Source: Paraburkholderia silviterrae
Lineage (GTDB): Bacteria > Pseudomonadota > Gammaproteobacteria > Burkholderiales > Burkholderiaceae
DNA: 64,000 bases
Assembly (NCBI RefSeq): GCF_004353915.1
Contig: NZ_SMRP01000009.1
Coordinates: 228,036-292,035, forward strand
Direction: 5' to 3'
Shown: positions 25,528 to 34,173 of the stretch, in pieces
Position numbering within the stretch: the stretch's first letter is position 1
How the letters are laid out: every line of letters begins with the position of its first letter
The notes under the pieces: generated by a model
Told to the model about the DNA's origin: nothing
Seen by the model: only the letters and a program-made list of their open reading frames with translations
Databases searched by the model: none
Made by a program: the position numbers and the translations under genes

Positions 25528-25962
25528 TTATACAAGCGCGCCCGCGAGGAACTCGCCTAACAACGCGTCCCAGCCAGCTTCCCGCGCATGAATCGTGACC
25601 GTCTCGACGCATGTCATGTGCGGGTCAAAACGCTTGACGCGTAGCGCCTGAGGCGGCAGCGCATGGTCGAAGAACCGGCTGGCCATGTCCAGCAGGAGGC
25701 AAGGCTTGCCCCTGTAGCGCGCGGCGAGGGCAGAAAGTGGATCCTGGACGTGGCGGGCGGATTGCGCTGGATAGACAAAGACAAGGTTCACGCCCGCGGC
25801 ATCGAGCTGGTCGCCCAGCGTCGCAAAGCGGTCAAGCAACTGGAACCCGCGCCCGCCTGCCGGCCCAACGCCCACGGCAACGAGCCCGCGCTCGCCGCAC
25901 GCATCGCGCAAGCGTATCCACTTGCTTTCATGCGTCAGCAATGGAACATCCACGTCTATCAT
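25528..25962 (-). CDS. Hypothetical protein, possibly a cysteine-less thioredoxin-like fold
   Basis: This 144-aa cytoplasmic protein starts at the ATG after a GGGGAGG ribosome site. The pattern VDVPLLTHESKWIRLRD, GLVAVGVGPAGGRGFQLLDRF, LDAAGVNLVFVYP, GKPCLLLD resembles the core strands of AhpC/TSA-type redoxins, but the peroxidatic CxxC or TxxC position is occupied by GPAGGRG. If the fold is right it has lost redox chemistry. This is pattern resemblance only. It lies 36 bp upstream of the RHH gene on the same strand. Confidence 0.5.
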   Translation of the reverse strand: MIDVDVPLLTHESKWIRLRDACGERGLVAVGVGPAGGRGFQLLDRFATLGDQLDAAGVNLVFVYPAQSARHVQDPLSALAARYRGKPCLLLDMASRFFDHALPPQALRVKRFDPHMTCVETVTIHAREAGWDALLGEFLAGALV

Positions 25963-26236
25963 GCCCCCCTCCCCGGCTTTGCCCGTCACCCAGCACGACG
26001 AGCTACCGGCCCGGTCAAGGTGTAATTATATGTTAATCATCTTAGAATTCTGTGTAAACGCGACGGAAATGACGCAGGGGCCGTGCACTAGCACGCGCCC
26101 TTGCGGCGCGCGCACGATCATCGGTCAGCGAAGCGGGAGGGAGGCGATGGAAGGAAGGAGCGATCAGAGTAGCGATCGCTTTGCAGTTGCGGGGGCGGCG
26201 AATTGAAGAAGCGCACGATGCGCAGCGGGTTGCCCC

Positions 26237-26764
26237 TTACACCACCCGCTGATTCAGCCGGCCACGCGTAATGGCCTTGATCTGATTGAGCGCGTAGTCG
26301 AGCTCGAACGCCGTCTCGCGCGAGACGCGGCTCTCCAGCTCGAAGAAAATGCCGGCCTTGGTGTAATGGCGAACGCAGATGATGAACGGGAAGCCGTGTC
26401 GCTCGCGGTACTGGCGGTTCATCTGCTGCAACTGCGTCTCCTCCTGCTGGGAGAGCGCGTGCAAGCCGGCGCTGCTCTGCTCGTCGACGGATGCCGACGT
26501 CATCGCGCCGCGCCGCACGCCTTCGGCAGACAACTCCGGGTGGCGGTCGAAAAATGCCTTCCTCGCCGCAACGTCGCGCGCACGGATGCTATTCATCATC
26601 GCTTCATGGAGGGCGTCCACGGACTGGAACGGACGGGCGCCCCAAGCCGCCTCCGCCACATCGGGCGAGTGCTCGAAGATATCGCCCAGCGTTTGCACGA
26701 ACTGGTCCTTTTCCATCGCGTTGATCGCAGCGAGATTGGGGGTGTCGAGATTGTTCTGGGCCAT
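26237..26764 (-). CDS. uraD: OHCU decarboxylase
   Basis: This 175-aa cytoplasmic enzyme decarboxylates 2-oxo-4-hydroxy-4-carboxy-5-ureidoimidazoline to S-allantoin, the last step of urate oxidation. The family pattern is present: FVQTLGDIFEHSPDVAEAAW, the substrate His in FFDRHPELS, the Ser/Glu-rich helix EQSSAGLHALSQQEETQLQQMNRQYRERHGFPF-like region (about 95-128), and the closing IICVRHYTKAGIFFELESR. AGGA lies about 11 nt upstream of the ATG. It follows the LysR gene, and HIU hydrolase genes making its substrate lie 2.8 kb away in the opposite direction. Confidence 0.9.
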   Translation of the reverse strand: MAQNNLDTPNLAAINAMEKDQFVQTLGDIFEHSPDVAEAAWGARPFQSVDALHEAMMNSIRARDVAARKAFFDRHPELSAEGVRRGAMTSASVDEQSSAGLHALSQQEETQLQQMNRQYRERHGFPFIICVRHYTKAGIFFELESRVSRETAFELDYALNQIKAITRGRLNQRVV

Positions 26765-26901
26765 CGTCGTTAAAGTCCTCGAAACGGAAAATGAAGCTTC
26801 GAGTATAGAAACCGACATGGCCCATGCAGTAGCGGGCAAGCTCTATGGGCCGTATAGCAACCGGCGAATTCACGCCATAGGCCTCGCTCCCAGGCGCCAC
26901 G

Positions 26902-27840
26902 CTACGCTGCGCCCGCAACGGCTCTCAACACCGTGACGCTCTCGCCAATCAGGCCGCGCAACCAGATGTGCGCTTTCGCGCGATGCCTGTTCGGATGCCA
27001 TAGCGCATAGAAGCGCATCAGCGGAAAGTCGAACGGCGCCGGCTTGATGATGAGCGGCAAGCGGCGCGCATAGTACGCCGCGAAGTGCCGCGCCGTGGTC
27101 AGGATGAGATCCGATTCGCTCACCAGATAGGGCGCAAGGCTGAAATACGGGCACGAGACCTGCCTTCCGCGCGAGAGCCGCAGCGTGGCGAGCGAGCTGT
27201 CGACAACGCCGCGTTGCGAGTTCGAGTACGGCAGCGGCACCAGATGCGAAGCGTCGATATAGCTTTCGGCGGTCAGCTTGCCGGGCCGCGTGAGCGGATG
27301 ATCCTTTGCCATCAGGCAAACCACTTCATCTTCGAGCAATACGCTCATATGCAGGTGCTCGGGAGAGACCGGCCAGTTGCCGATAACGATGTCGACCTGG
27401 CCTTCCGCCAGCGCCTTTTCGTAATCGTAGTCCGCCCCCATGGGCAGCGTCACGAGCCTCGAATACGGCGCGTGGCGCCGGAACCGGCTCACCAGATCGG
27501 CAAGAAACGGCGGCGCCAGATAGTCCGGCATCGCGATCGTGAAGGTGCGCTCGGAGCGCGCGGGATCGAAGGCCTCGTCGGCGCTGAGCATCTTCTCCAA
27601 TGCATTGAGCGCAACCTGCGCGTCCTGAACCAGTTGCAGCGCCCGCTCGGTCGGCACCATCTCGTTCTTTTCCCGTGTGAGCAACGGGTCGCCGAACAGC
27701 TTTCTCAAGCGCTTGAGCGCCGTGCTGAGCGCAGGCTGCGACTGGTTCATTCGAATGGCGGTGCGCGACACGCTTCTTTCCTCGACGAGGGTGCACAAGA
27801 CACGCAGCAGATACGTGTCCAGCGGATCGTCATTGCGCAT
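26902..27840 (-). CDS. LysR-family regulator of the urate cluster
   Basis: This 312-aa regulator is of the LeuO/NodD-like branch with HTH at residues 18-60 (EERSVSRTAIRMNQSQPALSTALKRL) and the wing GDPLLTREKNEMVPTERA. The start at 27840 has AGGAAG 6 nt upstream. It lies between uraD, 137 bp downstream, and the divergent MFS/HIU hydrolase/deaminase operon, so it probably senses urate or an intermediate and drives both sides. Short AT-rich motifs in the 381-bp gap at 27841-28221 were not resolved into a clear T-N11-A site. Confidence 0.85.
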   Translation of the reverse strand: MRNDDPLDTYLLRVLCTLVEERSVSRTAIRMNQSQPALSTALKRLRKLFGDPLLTREKNEMVPTERALQLVQDAQVALNALEKMLSADEAFDPARSERTFTIAMPDYLAPPFLADLVSRFRRHAPYSRLVTLPMGADYDYEKALAEGQVDIVIGNWPVSPEHLHMSVLLEDEVVCLMAKDHPLTRPGKLTAESYIDASHLVPLPYSNSQRGVVDSSLATLRLSRGRQVSCPYFSLAPYLVSESDLILTTARHFAAYYARRLPLIIKPAPFDFPLMRFYALWHPNRHRAKAHIWLRGLIGESVTVLRAVAGAA

Positions 27841-28221
27841 GGTGACTTCCTGTTGATTATCCGATTCCACTTTGCCAACGATCGCCGCCCGCCGTCAACG
27901 GTTCCCGATGCGCAATGAATCGCGCACGACGGCATTCATTGGGCGCTTTCGGAATTCGAGGTTGGATGACCACCGCCCGCGTTGCCCATCCTCGCTGGAT
28001 AGCCCCGCGAACCGCGTCGCGCCGGCCACCTTTCAGTTTGATATAGAGCCTATAACACCTCCGCGCTACCCGCCCCCATACCCCTGCGATATGGTCACAG
28101 CTCACTACAAATACACGGCCCCGCGAATCGCCGGTGCAGAAGTCGATTCAGGCTGACCGCCACGTGAGTGAGGCGGTTGCATCTGCGGCTTTGAAAGGTC
28201 GATCTCTTTCAGGAGACACTC

Positions 28222-29562
28222 ATGTCCGTCACTGAGCAGAATGCGTCGGTCTATTCCGGCGCCGATGCTTCGATAGAAGATGCCGTCTACCGCAAGGTCT
28301 CCTGGCGCCTTCTGCCGTTCCTTTGCATTCTCTGGGTGCTCGCGTGGCTCGACCGGGTCAATATCGGCTTTGCCAAGCTGCAGATGCTCGATACCCTGAA
28401 ATTCAGCGAGGCGGTCTACGGACTCGGGGCCGGCATATTCTTCCTCGGCTACTTTTTCTTCGAGGTGCCGTCGAACGCCCTGCTGCAAAAGATTGGCGCG
28501 AAGAAAACCATCATGCGCATCACGATTGGCTGGGGCATCATCTGCATCCTCCAGTCATTCATTCGCACCCCGACACAATTCTATCTGCTGCGCTTTCTGC
28601 TCGGTGCGTTCGAAGCGGGCTTCTATCCCGGGATCATCCTGTACCGGACCTACTGGTATCCGAGCAGCCGGCGCGCGCGGGCCTTCGGCACCTTCATGTC
28701 CGCGTCCGCCATCGCGGGCGTGCTCGGCGGCCCGCTCGCGGGCAGCATCATGACCTCAATGGACGGCATGGGCGGCCATCATGGCTGGCAATGGCTGTTC
28801 GTGATCGAGGGCATTCCTTCGATCCTGGCCGGCGTCGTCGCCTTCTTCTACATGACCGACCGGCCCGATCAGGCCCGCTGGCTCACGGTCTCCGAAAAGC
28901 AGGTCGTCCAGAACATTCTCGAGCAGGACAAGCGTGCGCTCGGCGAGCGCGGACATGACTGGCGCACGCTGTTCCGCAATCCGAAAGTGTGGCTGCTGAT
29001 CGCCATCTTCTTCTGCCTGCTGTGCGCGAATTCCGCCCTCACGTTCTGGATCCCGACCATCATTCGCGATGCGGGCTTCGGCTCGACCTTCGTGATCGGC
29101 TGGATCGCAGCGTTCGCCTACGTGTTCGGCGCGGCCGGGATGATCCTCAATGGCGCGCGCTCCGACCGCAACAAGGAGGTGCGCTGGCACTTCGCCGTGC
29201 CCGCGGCGTGCGGCGCGTTGGCGATGGCGGCCATGGCGGCCATGCTGGGCTTCTCCAGCATGGCGCCCGCCTTCACGATCGCCGCCATGGTGGTCGCGCT
29301 GGCCGGCACGATGAGCGCCATCCCGGTCTTCTGGCAGTTGCCGAACCTGTACCTGGCCGGCAGCGCCGCGGCTATCGGCGTGGCCTTGATCAACTCGGTG
29401 TCGAACCTGGCCGGCTTTGGTGCGCCTTATGTGCTGGGCCTCGTCAAGAGCGCCACGGGCAGCCTCTCGCCCGGCCTCTACCTCGTTGCCGCCATTGAGC
29501 TCGTGGCCGCCGCACTCGTGATCGTCTTTATCGTACACGCTCGCCGCTCCAAGGAGTGCTAA
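28222..29562 (+). CDS. MFS transporter, anion:cation symporter (ACS) type
   Basis: This 446-aa importer with about 12 helices shows the ACS-family opening RKVSWRLLPFLCILWVLAWLDRVNIGFAKLQM, GYFFFEVPSNALLQKIGAKK and RFLLGAFEAGFYPGIILYRTYW, also seen in phthalate, tartrate and hexuronate carriers. AGGAG lies 7 nt before the ATG. It is first in an operon with two HIU hydrolases and a deaminase, beginning only 3 nt before the next gene, so it probably imports urate, a purine or a ureide. This assignment is from context. Confidence 0.88.
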   Translation: MSVTEQNASVYSGADASIEDAVYRKVSWRLLPFLCILWVLAWLDRVNIGFAKLQMLDTLKFSEAVYGLGAGIFFLGYFFFEVPSNALLQKIGAKKTIMRITIGWGIICILQSFIRTPTQFYLLRFLLGAFEAGFYPGIILYRTYWYPSSRRARAFGTFMSASAIAGVLGGPLAGSIMTSMDGMGGHHGWQWLFVIEGIPSILAGVVAFFYMTDRPDQARWLTVSEKQVVQNILEQDKRALGERGHDWRTLFRNPKVWLLIAIFFCLLCANSALTFWIPTIIRDAGFGSTFVIGWIAAFAYVFGAAGMILNGARSDRNKEVRWHFAVPAACGALAMAAMAAMLGFSSMAPAFTIAAMVVALAGTMSAIPVFWQLPNLYLAGSAAAIGVALINSVSNLAGFGAPYVLGLVKSATGSLSPGLYLVAAIELVAAALVIVFIVHARRSKEC

Positions 29563-29565
29563 CTG

Positions 29566-30087
29566 ATGAACGACCTCAGCAAACCCGGGCGCCGGCAGTT
29601 CGTCCTCGCCTCGATGACCATGGCCGGCGGCATGCTGCTCTCCCGCGAGGCGCTTGCCAGCGCACCGGCAACGCCGGACAGCGCGGCGCAGCAGCCGGCG
29701 CAATCCGCCGACCCCATTTCGCAGCACGGCGTCAGCCCGCGCCTGACGATACACATCCTCGATACGTATCACGGCACGCCCGCCACGGGCCTGCATGTGG
29801 ATTTTTCGCGGCTGGAGAACGATGTTCCTGTGCGGGTCAGGCAAGTCGTCATTAACCAGAACGGTCGCGCCGACGAGCCGCTGCTGATCGGCGACAGTTA
29901 CCAGACGGGCAGTTACCAGTTGCTCCTTCATGTCGATGACTATTACCGCATGAAGGGAGCACCGCTCCCGTCTTCCCCGTTCCTGACCCAGGTCCCCATT
30001 CGCTTCCGTATCGCCAGCACGGCGCAGCGGCTGCATCTGCCCGTGCAGTTCGGGCCGTGGAATTACACGTACTACCGCGGCAGCTGA
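29566..30087 (+). CDS. 5-hydroxyisourate hydrolase with Tat-like signal
   Basis: This 173-aa transthyretin-like protein hydrolyses 5-hydroxyisourate to OHCU. The core from about residue 55 keeps the active-site set: His in LTIHILDTYHG, Arg in NQNGRADEPLL, His in LHLPVQFGPW, and the terminal YYRGS. Ahead of it is a 30-residue leader GRRQFVLASMTMAGGMLLSR ending ALASA, a twin-arginine pattern followed by a Pro/Ala/Gln linker, so it should be periplasmic. AAGGAG lies about 9 nt upstream. A cytosolic-looking paralogue follows directly, which makes an exported/cytosolic pair. Confidence 0.87.
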   Translation: MNDLSKPGRRQFVLASMTMAGGMLLSREALASAPATPDSAAQQPAQSADPISQHGVSPRLTIHILDTYHGTPATGLHVDFSRLENDVPVRVRQVVINQNGRADEPLLIGDSYQTGSYQLLLHVDDYYRMKGAPLPSSPFLTQVPIRFRIASTAQRLHLPVQFGPWNYTYYRGS

Positions 30088-30135
30088 CCGGCAAGCACCG
30101 GCACGAACTCATCAACTCAAAACGGAGCCAAGCGA

Positions 30136-30471
30136 ATGGCTGGCATCAGCACCCATGTTCTCGACCTCACGACAGGCAAGCCCATCGCCGGCGTGCCCAT
30201 CGAGCTCTACGACCTGAGCGTGAATCCGCCCAAGCTGCTGAACCGCACGCTCAGCAATCTTGACGGCCGCACCGATGCGCCGATGCTGCCCTCCAGCGCG
30301 GCGAAAGCAGGACAGTTCGAACTGCGCTTCGCGATTGGCGCGCATTTCAAGGATGAGGCCGCGCTCGCAGATGTCGTGCCGGTGCGCTTCACCGTATTCG
30401 ATCCCTTGCAGCACTATCACGTGCCGCTGCTCTGCTCGCCGTGGTGCTTCTCGACGTACCGCGGCAGCTGA
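30136..30471 (+). CDS. uraH: 5-hydroxyisourate hydrolase
   Basis: This 111-aa cytosolic tetrameric enzyme of ureide metabolism converts 5-hydroxyisourate to OHCU. It begins MAGISTHVLDLTTGKPIAGV with no signal, keeps the catalytic Arg in DGRTDAPML and His in HYHVPLL, and ends with the diagnostic tetrapeptide YRGS. GGAG lies 8 nt before the ATG. It sits 48 bp after its signal-bearing paralogue and 29 bp before the deaminase, within the urate operon. With uraD it completes the HIU-to-allantoin steps. No urate oxidase gene is in the window. Confidence 0.93.
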   Translation: MAGISTHVLDLTTGKPIAGVPIELYDLSVNPPKLLNRTLSNLDGRTDAPMLPSSAAKAGQFELRFAIGAHFKDEAALADVVPVRFTVFDPLQHYHVPLLCSPWCFSTYRGS

Positions 30472-30500
30472 CCCCCAACCCATCTGAATGGAGACGCCCT

Positions 30501-30965
30501 ATGTCCAATACCGAAAACTATCTGGTTGACTCGATCCGTCTCGCCATGGAGAACGTGCGCGAGCGCAAGACCTGGCCTTTCGGCGCCGTGCTCGTCAAGG
30601 ACGGCAAGGTGCTGGCCCGCTCGGTCAATGAAGTCGACGCCACTTGCGACCCCAGCGCTCACGCGGAAATGCAGGCGGTGCGCGCCGCAAGCAAGGCCCA
30701 GGGCAGCACCGACCTGAGCGGCGCGGTCGTCTACGCGAGCGGCTATCCGTGCTCGATGTGTTTGTCGGCCATGTATCTGGCCGGCGTCGGCAAGGTCTAC
30801 TACGCCTACTCGAACGAGGATGGCGAGCCCTACGATCTCTCCGCGGAACGCGGCTATGTGGAGATCGCCCGCCCGCTAGAGCAACGCGAGATGCCGCTCG
30901 TCTACCACCGCGCACGCGACGAAGGGCAAGATCTGTACGAGGCGTGGCAAGCGGTACAGGAATAA
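30501..30965 (+). CDS. Cytidine/guanine deaminase-family nucleobase deaminase
   Basis: This 154-aa zinc hydrolase carries the deaminase pair HAEMQAVRAA and PCSMCLSAMYLAGV (ligands His, two Cys, catalytic Glu). The N-terminal WPFGAVLVKDG and tail DEGQDLYEAWQAVQE resemble guanine deaminase of the GuaD/CDA fold, which makes xanthine from guanine. GGAG lies 7 nt before the ATG at 30501, chosen over an upstream frame overlapping uraH. As the last operon gene it would feed purines toward urate. tRNA adenosine deaminase is unlikely given the operon. Confidence 0.85.
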   Translation: MSNTENYLVDSIRLAMENVRERKTWPFGAVLVKDGKVLARSVNEVDATCDPSAHAEMQAVRAASKAQGSTDLSGAVVYASGYPCSMCLSAMYLAGVGKVYYAYSNEDGEPYDLSAERGYVEIARPLEQREMPLVYHRARDEGQDLYEAWQAVQE

Positions 30966-31090
30966 CCGAAGCGGCGGTCGGCAATCCGCGCGGCTTAGTT
31001 TGATCGAGGCGTGCGGGCATACCGTGCCAGCGATACTCAATGAAGGCCTGCGATGCAGGCCAACCAAGCTCGTAGAGCCCGAACAGGGAA

Positions 31091-32554
31091 CTAGTGGTCC
31101 GCTGCCAACAGGCTTGCTGCGGCCTGTAGCCCCGACAGCATCGCAGTGGGTACGCCAAAACCCGGAAACGTCGTCTGGCCCGCGAGATGCAAGCCCGGGA
31201 GTGCAGTCCGATGCGGAAAGTAAGCATTGGGACTCGCGCCCGGTGCGATGCCGTAGAGCGCGCCTTCGTATAGATGCCACTCGCGCGCGAAGGTGGGGGG
31301 ATCAATGGTTCTCATCGTCTCGACGCCCATGGCCGGCAGATGCTTGCGTAACGCGGCCAGATGCCCTTCGAGCGCACGCTCTGTCATGGCCGACGTCCAC
31401 TGTTCGGCGTGTTCTACTCCGGACACCGGCGCATACAGCTCAATGACCGCCCTGCCCGCTGGCGCCAAGCTCGTCAACACCTGGCTCGGCGATGTCCAGG
31501 ACAACCAGCGAGGCGTAGCGGCCCCGACCTGATGCATCTCACCTTGCCGGCTCATGGCAGGAACGTGATTGACGATGAAGGATCGGGACCCCTCGTCGAA
31601 GCGGCCCCCCAGCTGCACGGCAACGGCCCGGTGCGACAGCGGTGCCTTGCGCGCGGTGCGCTGCAATGATCGCGGCACGGCGGTCGCCGGCAACAAATGA
31701 TTGACCACGCTGAAACCGGAACAGGTGGCGACGACGTCGCGCGCCGACAAGTATTCGCCACCTGCCAGCGCCACACCTGTCACACCATCGCCACCCACCT
31801 CGATCCGCTCGACTTTGCAGCCGCAGCGCACGGGCACACCGAGTACCTGAAGCGCGCGCAGTGGTGCGGCGGTGATTGCGCCCATGCCGGTTTTTGGCAA
31901 GTAGAAGCCTTCCTCCAGCAGGGCCAGCAGACCGATTAGCTGGGAGGACGGCAGGCGCGCTGGCGCGGTGCCGGTGTAGAGCAGGATAGACGCCACTGCC
32001 GCCTGCAAGGAGGGGTCCCGAAAATAGCTGGCGATCAGGCTATCCGCCCGGCCGGCCAGCTTCGGCAGATAACGCCAGAGTCGCGCCAGCGTTCGCGGCA
32101 ATGACGGCTCGAACGGCAACACGTCATCAAGCAGGCGACGATAGACAGGTTGCCAGTCCGCCTGCAGCTTGCGCAGACCGTCACGCAACAGCGCGGTGCG
32201 GGATGAGGCCTGAAACCCCTCCACCCGCGCCGTTTCGAGTGCGCCCAGATGCACCACCGTGTCATCGTCGAGATGCGTCTCGTGCGGATGATCGATAGGC
32301 ACCAGCGGCACCTCCGCGTCGAAGTCCAGCCCGAGCTGCTCGAACGTCCGGCGAAGCAGTGATGGCACGGCCACGTAGACGGCGCCGTTGTTAAACGTAT
32401 AGCCGTCCACTTGCGCGGTGGAACAGCAGCCGCCGGGTTGGTCCGCCGCCTCCAGCACCATCACTTCGCGGCCAGCACGGGCCAGCGCCAGGGCTGAAGA
32501 AAGGCCAGACAGGCCGGCGCCAATCACAATGACGGGAGCAGCGTTGCGGGACAT
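31091..32554 (-). CDS. CrtI-like FAD-dependent oxidoreductase
   Basis: This 487-aa flavoprotein resembles phytoene desaturases and related all-trans-retinol saturases. The FAD loop VIVIGAGLSGLSSALALARAGREVMVLEAAD-type start, the GGCCSTAQVDGYTFNNGAVYV segment and the terminal FPGFGVPTAMLSGLQAAASLL are typical. GAGGT lies 6 nt before the ATG at 32554; an upstream extension would cross the palindromic operator and was rejected. No carotenoid synthesis genes are nearby, so its substrate is probably not phytoene. A divergent TetR gene shares its promoter region and probably represses it. Confidence 0.82.
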   Translation of the reverse strand: MSRNAAPVIVIGAGLSGLSSALALARAGREVMVLEAADQPGGCCSTAQVDGYTFNNGAVYVAVPSLLRRTFEQLGLDFDAEVPLVPIDHPHETHLDDDTVVHLGALETARVEGFQASSRTALLRDGLRKLQADWQPVYRRLLDDVLPFEPSLPRTLARLWRYLPKLAGRADSLIASYFRDPSLQAAVASILLYTGTAPARLPSSQLIGLLALLEEGFYLPKTGMGAITAAPLRALQVLGVPVRCGCKVERIEVGGDGVTGVALAGGEYLSARDVVATCSGFSVVNHLLPATAVPRSLQRTARKAPLSHRAVAVQLGGRFDEGSRSFIVNHVPAMSRQGEMHQVGAATPRWLSWTSPSQVLTSLAPAGRAVIELYAPVSGVEHAEQWTSAMTERALEGHLAALRKHLPAMGVETMRTIDPPTFAREWHLYEGALYGIAPGASPNAYFPHRTALPGLHLAGQTTFPGFGVPTAMLSGLQAAASLLAADH

Positions 32555-32642
32555 GGGTAACCTCGTGCAAGCATTGCGAATGCGGGAGCACACGCACCGC
32601 CGGCGGGCGACAATCGCCGCGCCGTGGTATCCTTGTCCCGCC

Positions 32643-32665
32643 ATAATTGGACAATGTCCAATTAT
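32643..32665. promoter_or_regulatory. 23-bp palindromic operator, TetR type
   Basis: Arms ATAATTGGACA and TGTCCAATTAT are perfectly complementary around a single A. A partial third arm ATTGTCCAATAT follows at 32670-32681, just before the TetR start at 32692. The site lies about 90 bp upstream of the CrtI-like gene, a layout expected for repression and autoregulation by the TetR protein. Confidence 0.7.
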
Positions 32666-32691
32666 GGTCATTGTCCAATATCGAGTCCGGC

Positions 32692-33294
32692 ATGTCCACA
32701 CCCACCCACACCCATGGCAAGCGCGCTCGCACCCGCGAACACCTCAGCGCGGTGGCGCTGGCGCTGTTCTGCCAGTTTGGCTACGAGGCCGTCACCATGG
32801 AGCAGATTGCAGCTAAAGCGGGTGTCGCACGTGGCACCTTGTACAACCATTTCCCGGTGAAAGAGGCGGCACTCGTGCACGCTTTGCACGGCAAACTGGC
32901 CAGCGATCTCGGGCCGTTGCTGCACAAGGCGATGGCGCGTCGCACCCTGCAGACGCGGCTTGCCGCGATCCTGGGTGCCTCGGCGCAATGGTGGGAGTCG
33001 CACCGCGACTTTGCCGCGCCATACATTCGCTACCGCTTCCAGGCCATCGGGAAAGGACAGCCTGGGCAGAGCGACTCCGACATGTTGCCGCTCTACGCGC
33101 AATGGATCGCACAGGCGCAGGAAGAAGGCGAAGTCCGCAACGATATCGCCGCGCTCCTGCTGGCTAGCCACCTGCATTTCCTCTATCTCGGTGCAGTGCT
33201 CCGCTGGCTCGATGATGACTCGGCAAGTTTGCGTGCCGAGCTTGCGCGGACGCTGAAATTCTTCATGGCAGGCGCCACTGTGCCGAAGCACTAA
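32692..33294 (+). CDS. TetR-family transcriptional regulator
   Basis: This 200-aa regulator has an HTH at residues 10-60 (TREHLSAVALALFCQFGYEAVTMEQIAAKAGVARGTLYNHF-type region) and a helical ligand domain. The ATG at 32692 was preferred to 32647, because the earlier start lies inside the palindrome and gives an atypical N-terminus. It is divergent from the CrtI-like gene, and the operator between them is unusually clean. Its ligand may be a hydrophobic molecule linked to that enzyme. Confidence 0.85.
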   Translation: MSTPTHTHGKRARTREHLSAVALALFCQFGYEAVTMEQIAAKAGVARGTLYNHFPVKEAALVHALHGKLASDLGPLLHKAMARRTLQTRLAAILGASAQWWESHRDFAAPYIRYRFQAIGKGQPGQSDSDMLPLYAQWIAQAQEEGEVRNDIAALLLASHLHFLYLGAVLRWLDDDSASLRAELARTLKFFMAGATVPKH

Positions 33295-33344
33295 CCGGCG
33301 CGCTTAAGGCCGCGACGGTGTCAATCATGCTGAGATAGCTGGAA

Positions 33345-33500
33345 CGTACCCGCGAACTCGCGTCCGCGACGACAACGCCTTCCCTGGGAGCCTGTTGCGC
33401 ACGGCGAAGTACCGGCCGGAATTGCTCGAGGCCAGCCCCGATGACCTTCAGGTCGCGCGCGAACGAGTTCGTCGATTCGTGGGCAACCGCATGCCAACAC
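33345..33500 (+). pseudogene. IS3-family transposase (OrfB) remnant
   Basis: The plus-strand frame reads TRVRDDNAFPGSLLRTAKYR followed by PELLEASPDDLQVARERVRRF, then decays. This matches the last catalytic region of IS3-type OrfB (consensus near SDDNPYSESLFRTLKYRPE), where the DDE Glu should follow, but that Glu reads as Gly here. No inverted repeats or OrfA remain. It marks an old insertion between the TetR gene and the LysE gene. Confidence 0.6.
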
Positions 33501-33543
33501 CTTTTTCGCTTGACACACGAATAAATCGCACCGGCAATGCGTG

Positions 33544-34173
33544 CTAAAACAGCCGGGCAGCGTCCTCTATCAACCCAACAGTCAGGTACGCCATCAGTAG
33601 TGCGATTGCAGCGTCAAGCCAACGCCACGCACCAGGGTATTTGAACAGGCCAGATAGTTTGCGACTACCGGCGGCAAGAAGCATGAACCAGAGACATGAG
33701 GCGACAATCGAGCCAATCAAAAATGACGATCTCTGTCCGTTCGGCTTGGTTGCCGCTATCGAACCGATGAGGACTACCGTATCCATCCACGCATAGGGAT
33801 TGGCAAAGCTTAGAACGGCGGCCTTACGTAGGGGGCTATGTCGGGTATTGGCTCTGCGGCTCATGTCGGGCATGGACTCATTCCTGATGCATGCCCAAAG
33901 GCGCTGCCCACCAAACCAGACGAGATAAGCTGCTCCAGCAAACGAAATCATGGACACAATCCGGGGGTGGTCGCGCAATAGCCTGGCGACACCGGCAGTC
34001 CCAATGATGATAAGACTGGCGTCGGCAACGACGCAAATCGCGACGACACCCCATACTGCACCACCACTGACACCCTGGCGGATAACCAGAATGTCCTTGG
34101 GGCCGGGCGCAGAGAACAGAGCGATGCCCAACAGGAAACCTTCAAGAAACAGCGACGGCAGCGAACCGTTCAT
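33544..34173 (-). CDS. LysE/ArgO-family amino acid exporter
   Basis: This 209-aa inner-membrane protein has about six helices, the family motif FSAPGPKDILVIRQGVSGG in helix 1, and SFANPYAWMDTVVLIGS in the middle, where LysE members have NPxxxxD. GAGGG lies about 5 nt before the ATG. The closest types are ArgO/LysE exporters of basic amino acids. No LysG-type regulator is adjacent. The lysine catabolic locus begins 1.1 kb away, but there is no evidence they are connected. Confidence 0.85.
   Translation of the reverse strand: MNGSLPSLFLEGFLLGIALFSAPGPKDILVIRQGVSGGAVWGVVAICVVADASLIIIGTAGVARLLRDHPRIVSMISFAGAAYLVWFGGQRLWACIRNESMPDMSRRANTRHSPLRKAAVLSFANPYAWMDTVVLIGSIAATKPNGQRSSFLIGSIVASCLWFMLLAAGSRKLSGLFKYPGAWRWLDAAIALLMAYLTVGLIEDAARLF

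Noticed and set aside
25303..25962. Toxin-antitoxin pair from the RHH gene and its upstream neighbour
   Set aside because: The 144-aa protein resembles no toxin family and is larger and less basic than RelE/ParE toxins. An RHH protein alone is not sufficient evidence.
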